Below, piece after piece: positions 13,201 through 21,799 of a stretch of 64,000 nt of DNA. Under the pieces are notes generated by a model, which was given only the letters and a program-made list of their open reading frames with translations, did not search any database and was not told the origin of the DNA. The stretch is from NCBI GenBank assembly GCA_019614645.1, contig JABWDB010000046.1, positions 1,998,001 through 2,062,000 on the forward strand, written 5' to 3'. The stretch comes from Stratiolaelaps scimitus (lineage: Eukaryota > Arthropoda > Arachnida > Mesostigmata > Laelapidae). The stretch's first letter is position 1, and each line of letters starts with the position of its first letter. Position numbers and translations under genes: made by a program.

Positions 13201-16200
13201 CTCCCGCCTTATGAAGCAATGCCCAAGGCAGTACCCTGGATAAGAATGTGCATAATTTCGCATTTTGGACGCAATTATTATATCTGTAATATAAACACCA
13301 CATCAAAGTAAACATCAAGAAAAATTAAACGATTACCTTGAGATAACTACAAGAAAATAACTAGACGAAGGCCTAAAAAAATCTATAGCGCGTCTTTCAC
13401 AGTTGTTAACGACCAAATCATTCTAGTGACAATTTCAAGGTGGTGAATGTTTCGTCCAGAGGTCTTGCGTAGGATAGGTAGGTGCCGACAGAGGCAATAA
13501 CAAAGTGTCATTTCCAAAGACAGCGTCTGTTCTTAAAGCGCGAAAAATAATCTCGCCGGCTCAGCGCGACGGCAAGCCACCACGACACGATAGCGGTTGG
13601 CATGCTGAATTGGATTCAGCATAAGCATACAACTGTCGAAATGCAGCTTGTCTAGGGGTGGTATAATAGTGTACTGGTGTGTGTATATTGTCGATGAATA
13701 CGCCATATGAGATATGTATGACTTTGGTGCATTCGATATCTGACGTCCCTACCTTGGGCACATCGAACACGTAGATCCGGAAAGATACAGCATAGCTTAG
13801 CCACACTTGATACAGGCCATAGGCTTCGTATACGAACCTCTATTCTACTACTGTTCTGCGGTGCTTTTTGAGCGAGGTTTGCTACTTACGCCTTCGTAGT
13901 TTCCAGACGGCGGCCTGTTGTTGAGTTTGGTCTGTGGATTGTGGTTTCCGGTGTCCGGATGGCCACCGGCGCCGTTAGTGAACACCATCGCCTGCACGAA
14001 CAAAGAACACAGCGAGAAATCGTCGTCAAGTTCAATTTAATTTTATGGTATAGTCTGCTATAGTGCAGATATCGTGATACCGCAACGCTTCCCACTGATC
14101 GATCTCTCAGTGTCCCTAGTGATTGGATTTGAATTCAGCCGAAATGACAGGTATGGCTACATTGCTCAGCTCAGTAGTTTCTGACCAGCAGATATCTGAC
14201 CCATAAAACAACGCATATCCCGTCTCTACGGGTTACAGCTACCACTATAATATTATAGCTACCACTATAATACCACTAGTGAAGTTACACATATACGCTT
14301 AGTATTAACTTGAGTACAACGCACCGACGGCTGTTGTTGTTGTTGCAGTTGCTGCTGCTGATGTTGTTGAGGCTTCTTGTGTTTATTCGAATGCTGCGTT
14401 TGCAGATTGCCTTTCGTCGTAGAAATGTTGTCCGCTTGATGGGCGCTCACTGACATTATGTTGGCTGGGTGTGTTACGCGACCGGTGATCGTTGATCGCT
14501 GCTGTGTTGATCGATGCTCCCTTTGGTGGCCCCCAATTATACTGCGTTCAATCTCCGGGGGCAATATGAGTGTGAGGTCTAGACGGGGCTGCTTGCTCCG
14601 TGGCTCATCCCAAGTCTCACCTGAAGACACCGATGGACTTCCCGTGTCCTAAACGTAATAAAACATACAATAATGTCTGGTTATCCAGTGTCGATTTGAG
14701 CGAACTAATTCACACGCATACAGACACACACACACTCGATGTATAATAGCAATGACGACTTAGATACGTTTACAAATCTGTCACCAGACAGTTCACCCGA
14801 AATATTATCTATTGCAAAAGATGAAAAACAAAGAAAAACCGAAATACAAATTTATCTTTTGTAATAATTCGCAGATTATAACCCAGTCAAATGATAGTGT
14901 GTCGATAATATACTTATAGGTTAAAGTAATCACTCAAGGCAACATCTGATATTTAATTAACACGTTTAACTAGTGAGATCGCGGCGTCGTTGGGCCATGC
15001 ATTGTGTTTTATTCTTATATTTCACACATTTATCTATTTTTAATAATCTTTTTTATCATATATTAGCTTCGTTTTAACTAAGGTTACATTGCCGAATAAC
15101 GTAATGCGTCAAAATGCCTATTAATTATACAATATCATATCTAAATATCTACATGTCTACGCTGCCGTCAATCAGATCTGTTCGTGTATTCGACAGCCAT
15201 TGCCTACGATAAGCTGTCATATAAAAGTGCCTGGTATCAGTACCGCTCACATTTATAAGCACCCTGAACCTTCATTCCGATTCGCGTTTCGCTACAGTGA
15301 AGCCAAACCGTCGCTAAGGACACTACTAAACGAAGAATTGACAAACTATTGGCCACTGGGTGGCCAAATATTCACAGCGGCGAATGGTGCGCGAATCATT
15401 TTATTTCTCAAATACAAGCATATCTATCTATCTCTCTCTCTCTCTCTGAATCTCTCATAGCAGAATCAATGCAAGTGGATGCGGAGTGAACAACGCACCA
15501 CGCTGTTCAGCAACTCAATTAAGTCCCCCGTCCGTCCCCCGTATTACCCGGAACTAGCGCGTAACGAGCGCCAGTTCAGATGTCAAAGATCAAAACTCGA
15601 TTAATATCATTATTAATGTCGAAATGTTACCACACTTTTATTGGTGATCTAGCCAAAAGCGAACGATATTATGCGATGCGATGGACCTTTTTTTTATGCT
15701 GATTTCAATCTCGGGCCTCCCGAGGTGGCCATATAAAAATCGAGGTCGTTTATTTTAGCACCGGCCACGAGTCGGCGACACTGAACAAAAGGTATATCCC
15801 TCGAGGCATTCCACTTATATGTATAGTATAATATAATATGGTATATATATATGTTTTTTTTTTCATATATATATATATATATCGAGGAAACCAGTAAAAA
15901 GGGAAGCTTAATAAAATTATGCGGGGACGTTTATGGCGTCACAGTCAAACGTTATTTACACACATGATGAGAAAAACTACTTTTTCAACGATACGGGACA
16001 TCGAAGCGTTACTGAAAATGGCGCCACTTCTATTGTTACATAAGAAACCGGTGACGCTGAAATACGCCACACTGGCCAGATCGCCCGCGTCGTTAGCCAG
16101 TGGTTGGATACCAGTCTGCGAGCTGGCTGACGGCAGTCGTTGAGCGAGCTACTTTCATTTAAAAAAATAAGCTGTCACCGAACGCTATGTATGGTGATAC

Positions 16201-19200
16201 AGCCAGAGAGCAAAAACAAACGCGTACGTGTTGACTCGACTAGGTTTCTATTTAAGGTTATGAAAAGCTTAAATGAATAATTCCTAATTAGTACTTAAGT
16301 GTGCGAACCCCTCTTATAATCTCCTACTACTCTACTGAGACATGTTTCGAATACACGAACACTGATGAAAATATAATAGCACCCTTTGAGATAGTGTAAA
16401 CGTGCCTCATCCAGTTATGGACATCATAATGCCTCACCACGCCAGTTACGGACATATATAAACTAGTAGTCATAATGAGCACTCAAGTAAACACGAAATT
16501 GAGTAACTCGTTTCAATCGACTTGCGCACATACAGTAATTGCTATTTTCGATCTCATTTCGCCGCGAACTAGCTAATATTTGCATCGAGAGAATGATTTG
16601 CATTTCCTTTCGAAACGCCGTTGTTAACTGTGGACCAGCTGTTCTCATGAATGAGCATTTCTTCGTTGGCGCATAAACAAATCAATCCGTAGACAACGTG
16701 GCTGCCCGTTGTCTCCAGATTGATTTGTTTAGTGTAACAATGGCAACGTAAGAAAGAAAATACGCAACTTTCCTGTTTTTGGCCATTTGTTGCGTGGGTG
16801 GATATCTTACAACTGCTGCTCATTCGAAGATCTGACGCAGTCAGATCTGTCCATCCGTTAAAGCGAAACATCGCCGGCGGCGAAAGGCCCAACAGCGATT
16901 GTATGTAGCAAGGCAACATCACGGTGGAACCAGCTAGCAGTTTCTGTTTTTCAGATGTTTCAACATTTTGGTGAGGTAAAATACATTGGGAAATTCTACC
17001 TGCGGCGAGGACGATTCATTTCAACAAAGAAAAAATTAGTGTCACTACGTATACGGAGCACGTTAATGTACACTTTCCCTATATTTATATATACATAAAT
17101 AAAAAGGAAAAGATTTCCTCATAAGCCAAATGATTCGTCTTCGACAGTTTCGAAAGAGACGCTGTGGCAAGCGGCAATGTGTCAAGCTCACAATGGCAAC
17201 TGCGTACAACAAACACAACTGCAGAGTTGCTTTTGTCAGCTCGTTCTGTTAGACAGCCAAGGAAGTGAGCTCCTCACTGAGAGAGACAATTAATTATTAG
17301 CGCAGGCTGTCTCTATCGGCACAACGGATCGCTGTGTACCTTCAAAGAGAGCTCGAAGCGAGGGCGATCAGAAGTTGGCGGATTGCCCTGTATATATATA
17401 TATATACACATATATATATATAAGTGGGTGTGGGCAATATTCTACTATAATTGATTTGAGTATTATTGCATGTCAGAATAAGTCGCTGTCTAAACACAAA
17501 AGCAGTGTATTCTATCAGGACAGGGTGACTTCTTTAGCTGCTGTGTTGTATGAATATTTCCATAACATTTTCTATTTGAATTAATTGTATGAAATGATGA
17601 ATGACATTGCAATCCAGAGGACTATACATGTACACTATACGGCTATGGGGAGCACTAATATATGAGCAATGATCATGTTAACTGATCGATTAACACTCGA
17701 AAGCTTCCTATATCAGTTAATGTGATAGGGGAAGCTTTTGAGTTGTATTTTCTAATTGTACTGGACATTTCTGTAATATATATATATATATATATATATT
17801 GTATTCGTTGACTCGTCAGCCGGATGGTCGGTCGCTCGTTAATAATAATACAAGGCCACCAATTATGTGGCTGTGCAGGAATAACATAATAATTTTTTAA
17901 CACATCCACAATATTTTTAGCTGATTTACAACCTGCGTCATCGAAACGGAGGGGTGTGCATGAGGATGGGAATAGGCTCGCTGTTGGCTATCTACGATAC
18001 GAAAAGGCTGTGCATAGATTTCTTCATAACAATGTAACTAGGATCGATTCTCGTCAGAGGTGGACATGTTTTATAGATATGTACTCATACTTCCAATAAA
18101 ACCTGGCCATTTAGCCTAAGAAGTGATCATCTACAATGCAAGAGATAGACGCCCAACAGAGGATGGTGGTTTTAGCAGGAAGTGGCGCTTTGTCAACCAG
18201 TCCAACCTCCAAACCCCTGCACTGGACCAATCCTCTTAAAATGGAAATTGGATGAACGTCTCTGGCGGTGTCCGTGCATTTGAAGAAAATTTCCTCCTCT
18301 ACAAAAAAAAGGTGAAATCTAACGATATCATCGCCAATATCCGACTTCGGAGATAGGAGTCCTCTGCTATACAGACGGCGGTTCTTCCGCGAGCGATTTC
18401 TTAACTGTCCACTCATTGACGACGACATGGTTGCCGGCTGTGTTTGGCGTGGTCGATATGTTTACGGGGCGTTTTATTGCATATAAGGATTATTAAGAGA
18501 GAGAGAGAGAGAGGAATATTCTGGTGGCTATCGACTCTCGCGATGATCAATCGCTCCACAAAGCAAATCCGTTCTATGAAGAGAGGAGAGAACTCATACA
18601 AGCAATCATATATCTATCGAAAGCTATCGATACTTTTATCGACATCGAAGACGATCGTTTCGACAGCCAGTTCGCCCCACTGCTTGACTGCACTGACCGA
18701 AACAGAGCCTCTAAGATGAAGACATAGAGGGCTGTGGAGCAGTGGATGACGATCATGACGAAGCCTATTGTTATAATGCTCCCGCGAGAGGGATAACTCT
18801 GGAAGGAAGTCCGATCCGTTTGCGTTTTTCGACAGTTTCCGGAGCAGTCGTGGCCCCGTCGCCAACAGCCGTTGTTTGATTCTTGTGGCTTAGCCTGTTC
18901 GTCGTTCGTTGCAGTAACTCGCGCGTGATTGCTACCGATCCTCGCTGCTCCTGCTGGTCGATGCTTCAGACCATCCACCGCTCCCCCCGTGCCCGCCCTT
19001 TATCGCGACCCATCATCGGCATCAGCCGGCATCAGACCGAAGCTGTCAACGAGCTCGGATGCGAGCAGCAATGAGCCTCGCATCGACGTAAGTCATACGC
19101 CGTTGCCGTATAGCTGATGCGTAGCATGTTCATACGTTCGAACAGATTCTCTTCTTCTGTTGAACGGCGAGATTATACCCCCTCTGCCACAGTTCCGTAG

Positions 19201-20511
19201 GCAAACACTGACTGACTGACTGTTACTGCTTCGAGACTACGCAATGCCGGCTCTTATGCTCGCGCTGCTGGCGTACCCCATTCAACGATGATAGTGTCGA
19301 CATTTATTCACTGATCGATCGATTGTCATTGGGCGTATCGTCTCAACACGGACAGATGGGACGAGTTGTATCGTATGCCGACCACTATACAGCGGTACAT
19401 GGAACATGCCCACGGATGAGAATGTGCCGACATAATAAGGTCTATACAACAATTGCCATTTTATCGTGTACGTACACGATTCTCCTAATTGGTCAATTAC
19501 GCTCGACGATCCGGCGAATATAATCTATATCATGGAATATGTGTATACGTACGCGTATACGTATGTAAATACATTTTATTAGTGGTTTTATTTTTCGTTT
19601 TTGCTTTATTATCATTATTAATATTATCATTATTATTAGTAATTTTATTATTAGCATCGGTAGAGCTGTTGTATCGTGATAGCGATATAGTAGTCGTATC
19701 CGGCGGACAGTTTCTGCTTCAACTGAAAGCTAAGCTGTGTTTGCGGTAATCTGCAAATTTACTGAGAATATTGATGGGCCACTTACAGACGAACATGTCA
19801 CACATGTCCCTGCGGACAGCATTCGAGGCTAATGTCAATGAGTAATTACCTCGGCTAGAAACGCTTGGCTTTAGACCACTACCTGAATTTGTCTTTGCTG
19901 AGCTCCAACAAACTCGGTAGCGATTGCTAATCGAATGGTTGGCGCTGAACCTGCCGCTGATCAGTATTCGTGCAATATATGATATATATATACCTTATTT
20001 TGGTGTTGGCCGGTTCCCTGTTGCTCCTGAGTTCCCAGGAGCTGCTCGAAGAAGCACTGCCACTCAAGACTGCGCAGCCATAGACTGTGCCACCGTCGTT
20101 CGAGATTTGCCGCTATCCGAGCTACCCGATTGACGTCAAGCCCGATTCGGCTGCTAACGGAACGCGGCTTTAGAATTGGCTGGCTCGCGCCAACGGTGAG
20201 CAGCGCGTGTTGCTGATGCTGCAGCGATGTCGGAAGGCAACTTTTGACAGTGTTCGAAGAGGAACAATTGCCAAGGTCGTTCGAATCGCCGGGCGAAACT
20301 GAGCTGATCACGGTGGATTGCTCACGTTCAAGTAGCAAAAGCTGATCGCAACGCTTCAGGAGACTCTTCACAAGGTTGCCCTTCGATTCGATCTCGCACT
20401 GGATAATCTGCAATGGAATTAAAGAGGCAGGTGAGGCTGGTTGAATGATACTGCATTGATATTCGAGTTGTATGATACAGTCTCTGAGATAATATATTAA
20501 AAAAAAAAGAA

Positions 20512-20551
<40 letters not shown>

Positions 20552-21799
20552 CATGTACCTATCATCTTATGTGCAGAATTTGCCCCCGAAATGTAATTCG
20601 TCATCGATTTCGAGGAGTGACGAGTAAGCGTTAGCTGAATTAGCATTATGTTGATGAGACTGAGATTACGAAAATTATGAGCCGTCACCAGACAGTAGTC
20701 ATCAGGTTCGGTGCACTTAATTAGGTTGCTGTACCCGAAAATACCATGTTAATTATTACGCGCTATTAGTTCAAAACAAAAGGAGAGAGAGAGAGAGACA
20801 GAGAGGTCGATTATTCACATGACCGCGTACTTCTTTTACTTTTCCCAACTAAAAGTACTAATTACACATACAGCACGGGTCATATTGTCTCCCAGCCTCG
20901 ATAGTGGACACTACCTCGTTATGTGTATATATCGAGACAAGAAACCCCTGTGCATCGATAGCAGCTACTTTAACGTGAATATTCCGCCACTATCATTATT
21001 ATTAGTATGATCAACGCCATCAGCAACAACATCCGTACGATCTAAATCATCGGTCCCATGCCAGGGCAGAAGATGTGTACACATCCTCTACACATCGGGC
21101 ATCTTGCAATGTCTTCTACAGCAGCAGTTCGGCTTTTGACCGACAGAATCTACTCAAGAAGGCAGAAGACGATGGGGGTCGAACCACCCAAAATACCAAG
21201 AAGTCCTATACCGACTTGTTTCACTAGCGTCCCAGCTGGCACTCGATCACACACAAACACGCATGATACACAGACACACGCCGAGGCACTTCTGTGACTT
21301 CACTCATCCGAGCGTCTGAGGCAATTCATCCCCGCGATTCCATCGTATACTGTCATCATTATAATCATAATGATTATCATTGGATTTATTTGAATGTTTG
21401 AAATCGGCGCATATGGTCCCATTCTGCCCAATCTCCTCAGCCGCCTGCTGAGCCCACTGCTGGCTGCTGGGTGACCTCACACTGGGCGATTGCTGTCGGC
21501 TGTTTTGTGTCGAATCGCGTTTGGCTCGCGGCGATGGCTTGCCTGTCGGGATTTGCCAATCTGCCTTGACACCTGTGGGGGCGATTGACTCAGCCTCTCC
21601 ATAGGATTCCCACTCGAACGGTATCCTAAAGGAAAAACGCTACCGTTGGCCTCATTTCTGGCCTCATTCCGCTCCCAGACGCAACAGCGCAACAAGCGCA
21701 CTGACAGCCTGAGCACTTTTTACATTTGGGCGACGGTGGTCCACGGGTGGCTAACGCGGTGATTGTCTTAGCGCTGGCCGCCGCCGCCTGACTCCTCAT
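3060..21799 (-). CDS. klar: Klarsicht-type KASH domain protein (whole gene, 15 exons)
   Basis: Outer-nuclear-membrane LINC-complex protein. In this family the C-terminal tail binds SUN proteins in the perinuclear space and the cytoplasmic part couples the nucleus to microtubule motors. Exons in transcript order: 21799-21702, 21625-21481, 20407-19994, 14648-14325, 13991-13890, 11503-11255, 10920-10731, 10158-9164, 7374-6712, 5988-5485, 5261-5110, 4917-4770, 4329-4280, 3824-3599, 3182-3060. Every junction is GT-AG and phase-compatible, giving about 1,460 residues. Family hallmarks: FEWESYGEA near the N-terminus, LERRWHSLWLRSLEWQ in a spectrin-like repeat, GYSSESSTQLS, DNTWDHYQ, ITDPSDNA, LQPKGGICPGST, then WRIFKAALPFQ leading into the membrane segment and a luminal tail ending PQLRYEQGPPPV. 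Intron sizes run from 76 nt to 5.3 kb. The start is the least certain part; further 5' exons or alternative promoters could lie upstream. Nesprin is the alternative name, but the motifs fit Klarsicht better. Confidence 0.9.
3183..3598 (-). other. klar intron 14
   Basis: 416-nt intron, donor GTTAGT directly after the CAG of exon 14 and acceptor AAACAG. No repeat or ORF of note. Confidence 0.85.
3599..3824 (-). CDS. klar: klar exon 14: juxtamembrane and start of KASH helix
   Basis: 226 nt, entered after TTATAG with one base completing an Ile codon and left in phase 0. It encodes a segment with LQPKGGICPGSTILLQSK, a strongly acidic stretch (DDYDSNYESEDDSS), then SIWRIFKAALPFQ, the conserved lead-in to the KASH transmembrane helix. 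The sequence just before the helix is the usual cytoplasmic KASH neck. Confidence 0.95.
3990..4073 (+). mobile_element. SINE-like repeat, 5'-truncated copy with A-tail
   Basis: About 73 bp aligning with the 3' half of the longer copy at 6121-6355. Shared blocks include GGCCTGTC, ACATA(A/G)GGGAACA and TGAG(T/G)GTC..CAG, in the same order and orientation. The copy ends in an 11-base A run at 4063-4073, typical of LINE-mobilised SINEs. The family was not identified. Confidence 0.5.
4227..4259. repeat. (TA)n microsatellite
   Basis: 33-bp TA tract in klar intron 13, just downstream of the exon 13 donor. Confidence 0.95.
4280..4329 (-). CDS. klar: klar exon 13: ITDPSDNA motif
   Basis: 50-nt microexon between acceptor TTAAAG and donor GTGAGT, entered in phase 0 and left in phase 2. 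It encodes ITDPSDNAIDISEILK plus two bases of the next codon. The TDPSDNA-D-I block is one of the most conserved cytoplasmic motifs of Klarsicht close to the KASH end. It is too short to be found as a stand-alone ORF. Confidence 0.9.
4330..4769 (-). other. klar intron 12
   Basis: 440-nt intron, donor GTAGGG. No repeat recognised. A plus-strand open frame at 4360-4575 has no supporting features. Confidence 0.85.
4770..4917 (-). CDS. klar: klar exon 12: coiled-coil segment
   Basis: 148 nt. The acceptor TCGTTACAG is followed by a single C that completes the Ser codon begun in exon 11. It encodes TGHHLTNLQQSKNFLQ, LLAALHRQARQENMAVATEL and NGQHQ, helix-forming and Gln/Asn-rich. It leaves in phase 0 at donor GTAGGG. 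The neighbouring open frames between 4920 and 5050 are not joined because none is in phase. Confidence 0.88.
5110..5261 (-). CDS. klar: klar exon 11: spectrin-like helix
   Basis: 152 nt between TTTGCAG and donor GTAATT. It encodes RNLSSLHELKRSLLNVKVKV, then HRLAASNSDRVSSLTQDVRDL and YNTWDTLYE, with the heptad leucines and the conserved Trp of a spectrin-like repeat (W in NTWDTLYE). It ends with two bases (AG) of a split Ser codon. Confidence 0.92.
5485..5988 (-). CDS. klar: klar exon 10: spectrin-like repeat with Gly/Pro insert
   Basis: 504 nt, phase 0 at both ends; acceptor CTTGTAG, donor GTGTAT. It starts NEMIAKCRSNIQCLQIIKIN, has an inserted low-complexity part (GQPGGGGGPLMSSPFRRTH) and a helical WNRLLVDIQSR segment, and ends in a long acidic helix (REDIVKLREEMLQMECVQRE to TLDERIAVLK). 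A plus-strand ORF at 5540-5947 is its antisense shadow. Confidence 0.93.
5989..6711 (-). other. klar intron 9, carries the longer SINE-like copy
   Basis: 723-nt intron with donor GTGAGC and acceptor TTGTAG. About a third is the SINE-like element at 6121-6355; the rest is unique AT-rich sequence. Confidence 0.85.
6121..6355 (+). mobile_element. tRNA-derived SINE-like repeat (longer copy)
   Basis: The head at 6131-6150 (TGGTCGTTCAGTGGTGAGCG) matches a tRNA-type RNA polymerase III A box. A weak B-box-like GAGTTC lies about 45 bp on. The body from about 6258 to 6345 aligns with the A-tailed copy at 3990-4073. Unrelated body plus tRNA-like head is the usual SINE architecture. No target-site duplication was resolved, and the anticodon arm is not that of a functional tRNA. 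Confidence 0.5.
6712..7374 (-). CDS. klar: klar exon 9: disordered region, DNTWDHYQ motif
   Basis: 663 nt, phase 0 both ends; acceptor TTTCAG, donor GTGAGC. It contains the family motif DNTWDHYQ, RRLLCFGEDYRSFIGS and SDTSSLSGLQ, then a Ser/Asp/Glu-rich linker with a run of Asn codons (about 6980-6999). It closes with a helix (LAFVTNALKKYLLSKDAMTA). The Asn run is a likely length-variable site. Confidence 0.93.
8197..8250. repeat. 21-bp inverted repeat with 12-nt loop
   Basis: Arms 8197-8217 and 8230-8250 are complementary with one mismatch and share an AATATAACACAATA core, separated by 12 nt. It sits mid-intron in klar. Confidence 0.9.
8618..8631. repeat. 14-bp perfect palindrome
   Basis: TAAACCCGGGTTTA is self-complementary over all 14 bases. 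Confidence 0.95.
9164..10158 (-). CDS. klar: klar exon 8: large Ser/Gly-rich disordered exon
   Basis: 995 nt, the largest exon. Acceptor CATCTAG; the first two bases complete an Asp codon started in exon 7. It encodes PSPEVELSGQDELGHS, then a 13-Gly run (9971-10009), RIQEWLQSCEERAAK, acidic Ser-rich stretches, a basic GKKRRSRDRPWSV segment, and a Ser/Thr-rich end with PVRRRRLGSKALSKSN. It leaves in phase 0 at AATGCGCAG/GTAGGA. Its G+C-rich codon use produces a 302-codon antisense open frame on the plus strand (9048-9956), which I treat as a shadow. Confidence 0.95.
10159..10730 (-). other. klar intron 7, contains a fold-back element
   Basis: 572-nt intron, donor GTAACA, acceptor CATCTAG. Nearly half of it is the inverted-repeat element at 10292-10566, followed by (TA)n at 10566-10591. 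Confidence 0.85.
10292..10566. mobile_element. Fold-back (MITE-like) element with ~83-bp inverted repeats
   Basis: The left arm 10292-10384 and right arm 10484-10566 are reverse complements with a few mismatches; the left arm carries about 10 extra bases near 10357-10367. Outer ends read TGTCATAGTCACCC and GGGTGACTATGACA. The 99-nt centre holds a third copy of the innermost arm sequence (10452-10465), so the centre is partly duplicated. Termini-to-termini symmetry and intronic position suggest a MITE or fold-back transposon. No transposase and no clear target duplication. Confidence 0.75.
10731..10920 (-). CDS. klar: klar exon 7
   Basis: 190 nt between TTATAG and donor GTAACA, entered in phase 0, left after one base of an Asp codon. 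It encodes VLKDVLHEDYVASPAMRLSG, SAHDFYTLTPATLDSDVENV, a Gln/Asn-rich stretch and LDKTLTPEK. A disordered linker with no domain assigned. It has no in-frame ATG, so it is recognised only by splice sites and phase. Confidence 0.88.
11255..11503 (-). CDS. klar: klar exon 6: GYSSESSTQLS motif
   Basis: 249 nt, phase 0 both ends; acceptor TCTCCACAG, donor GTACGA. It begins VQDVGYSSESSTQLSGEDKT, followed by RIYSFRRASGSADTTPESPE, a Ser/Pro-rich stretch with potential phosphorylation sites, and DDIDPIDDDQ. The GYSSESSTQLS block is a conserved feature of Klarsicht proteins. Confidence 0.93.
11504..13889 (-). other. klar intron 5
   Basis: 2.4-kb intron, donor GTAAGT, acceptor CCACAG. It includes an (AAT)n/T-rich stretch at 13130-13195. 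A potential exon-like piece ending CCCAAG/GTAGGG near 13751 was noticed but has no clear acceptor and is not needed for phase. Open frames at 12191-12685 are unsupported. Confidence 0.8.
13890..13991 (-). CDS. klar: klar exon 5
   Basis: 102-nt exon, phase 0 both ends; acceptor TTCGTGCAG, consensus donor GTAAGT. It encodes 34 residues beginning AMVFTNGAGGHPDTGNHNPQ and ending RPPSGNYEG, a disordered Asn/Gly/Pro-rich linker. It has no start codon and is identified by splice signals and phase. Confidence 0.85.
13992..14324 (-). other. klar intron 4
   Basis: 333-nt intron, donor GTGCGT, acceptor CGTGCAG. It contains a short direct duplication (TAGCTACCACTATAATA twice near 14236-14272), otherwise unremarkable. 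Confidence 0.8.
14325..14648 (-). CDS. klar: klar exon 4: polyglutamine exon
   Basis: 324 nt, phase 0 both ends; acceptor CGTTTAG, donor GTGCGT. It starts DTGSPSVSSGETWDEPRSKQ, then PRLDLTLILPPEIERS, and ends in a Gln/His-rich run (CAA/CAG codons at about 14329-14371). The mixed CAA/CAG coding and length make it a probable polymorphic tract. Confidence 0.9.
16450..16922 (-). pseudogene. Decayed Ty3/Gypsy-like gag fragment
   Basis: On the minus strand one frame begins GLSPPAMFRFNGWTDL, like the PP-x-F-x-F-x-G-W opening of many Ty3/Gypsy gag proteins. A shifted frame continues with KNRKVAYFLSYV, resembling the gag block with VATFLSVIG-like sequence, and SSRRNEIENSNY, resembling PRRNEIYER. At least one frameshift and stops separate the pieces, so it is not coding. 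This is by-eye family resemblance only. Confidence 0.3.
17776..17799. repeat. (TA)n microsatellite
   Basis: 24-bp TA tract inside klar intron 3. Confidence 0.95.
18524..18727 (+). CDS. Unassigned ORF nested in klar intron 3
   Basis: Open frame of 67 codons beginning with a GTG, no ATG, running out of a (GA)n microsatellite. The composition is protein-like (SKAIDTFIDIEDDRFDSQF, balanced acidic and basic residues) but I recognise no family and see no splice donor before the stop. A minus-strand ORF of 134 codons overlaps it. Probably chance; listed because the composition is unlike its surroundings. Confidence 0.12.
   Translation: MAIDSRDDQSLHKANPFYEERRELIQAIIYLSKAIDTFIDIEDDRFDSQFAPLLDCTDRNRASKMKT
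19994..20407 (-). CDS. klar: klar exon 3: spectrin-like repeat
   Basis: 414 nt, phase 0 both ends; acceptor AATTCCATTGCAG with a good pyrimidine tract, donor GTATAT. It begins IIQCEIESKGNLVKSLLKRC, has a Ser/Gln-rich insert, and ends with RIAANLERRWHSLWLRSLEW and QCFFEQLLG. The LERRWHSLWLRSLEWQ motif, with tryptophans in a helical repeat, is a strong Klarsicht signature. Confidence 0.95.
20408..21480 (-). other. klar intron 2
   Basis: 1.07-kb intron if the GTGAGG donor at 21480 is used. It contains an A-rich plus (TA)n tract at 20499-20546 and a (GA)n run at 20781-20797. The first 177 nt (21304-21480) remain open in the exon 2 frame, see the read-through finding. Confidence 0.65.
20521..20546. 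repeat. (TA)n microsatellite next to an A-run
   Basis: 26-bp TA tract following an A-rich run from about 20499, within klar intron 2. Confidence 0.95.
21481..21625 (-). CDS. klar: klar exon 2: FEWESYGEA motif
   Basis: Excellent acceptor (GTTTTTCCTTTAG) followed by one base completing a codon and then IPFEWESYGEAESIAPTGVK, the N-terminal hallmark of Klarsicht. It continues ADWQIPTGKPSPRAKRDSTQ and NSRQQSPS. I end it at GTGAGG (21480) because that leaves phase 0, exactly what exon 3 needs. The frame stays open to a TGA at 21304-21306, so a longer, truncated-protein form is possible. It has no in-frame ATG. Confidence 0.8.
21702..21799 (-). CDS. klar: klar exon 1 (tentative first coding exon)
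   Basis: 98 nt from an ATG at 21799-21797: MRSQAAAASAKTITALATRG, PPSPKCKKCSGC, then two bases that join the G of exon 2 to make Gln. The proposed donor (GTGCGC) matches the class used by exon 4 (GTGCGT), and the intron would be only 76 nt. An in-frame TAG lies 11 codons upstream of the ATG, which supports a true start rather than an internal exon. The donor is weak and the Cys-rich end is unusual. Another promoter or exon farther upstream could replace it. Confidence 0.4.

Larger units (their letters stand above)
14649..19993 (-). other. klar intron 3 (5.3 kb), with TE relic and possible nested ORFs
   Basis: Largest klar intron, donor GTATAT, acceptor CGTTTAG, phase 0 on both sides so no internal exon is required. 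It holds microsatellites (15428-15448 CT; 17391-17420 TA; 17776-17799 TA; 18498-18512 GA), a gag-like relic near 16.45-16.9 kb on the minus strand, and an ORF-dense patch at 18.1-19.1 kb on both strands that I could not assign. Confidence 0.75.

Noticed and set aside
13561..13806. Minus-strand frame ending CCCAAG/GTAGGG near 13751, possible klar exon
   Set aside because: No convincing acceptor, and exons 5 and 6 already join in phase 0 without it.
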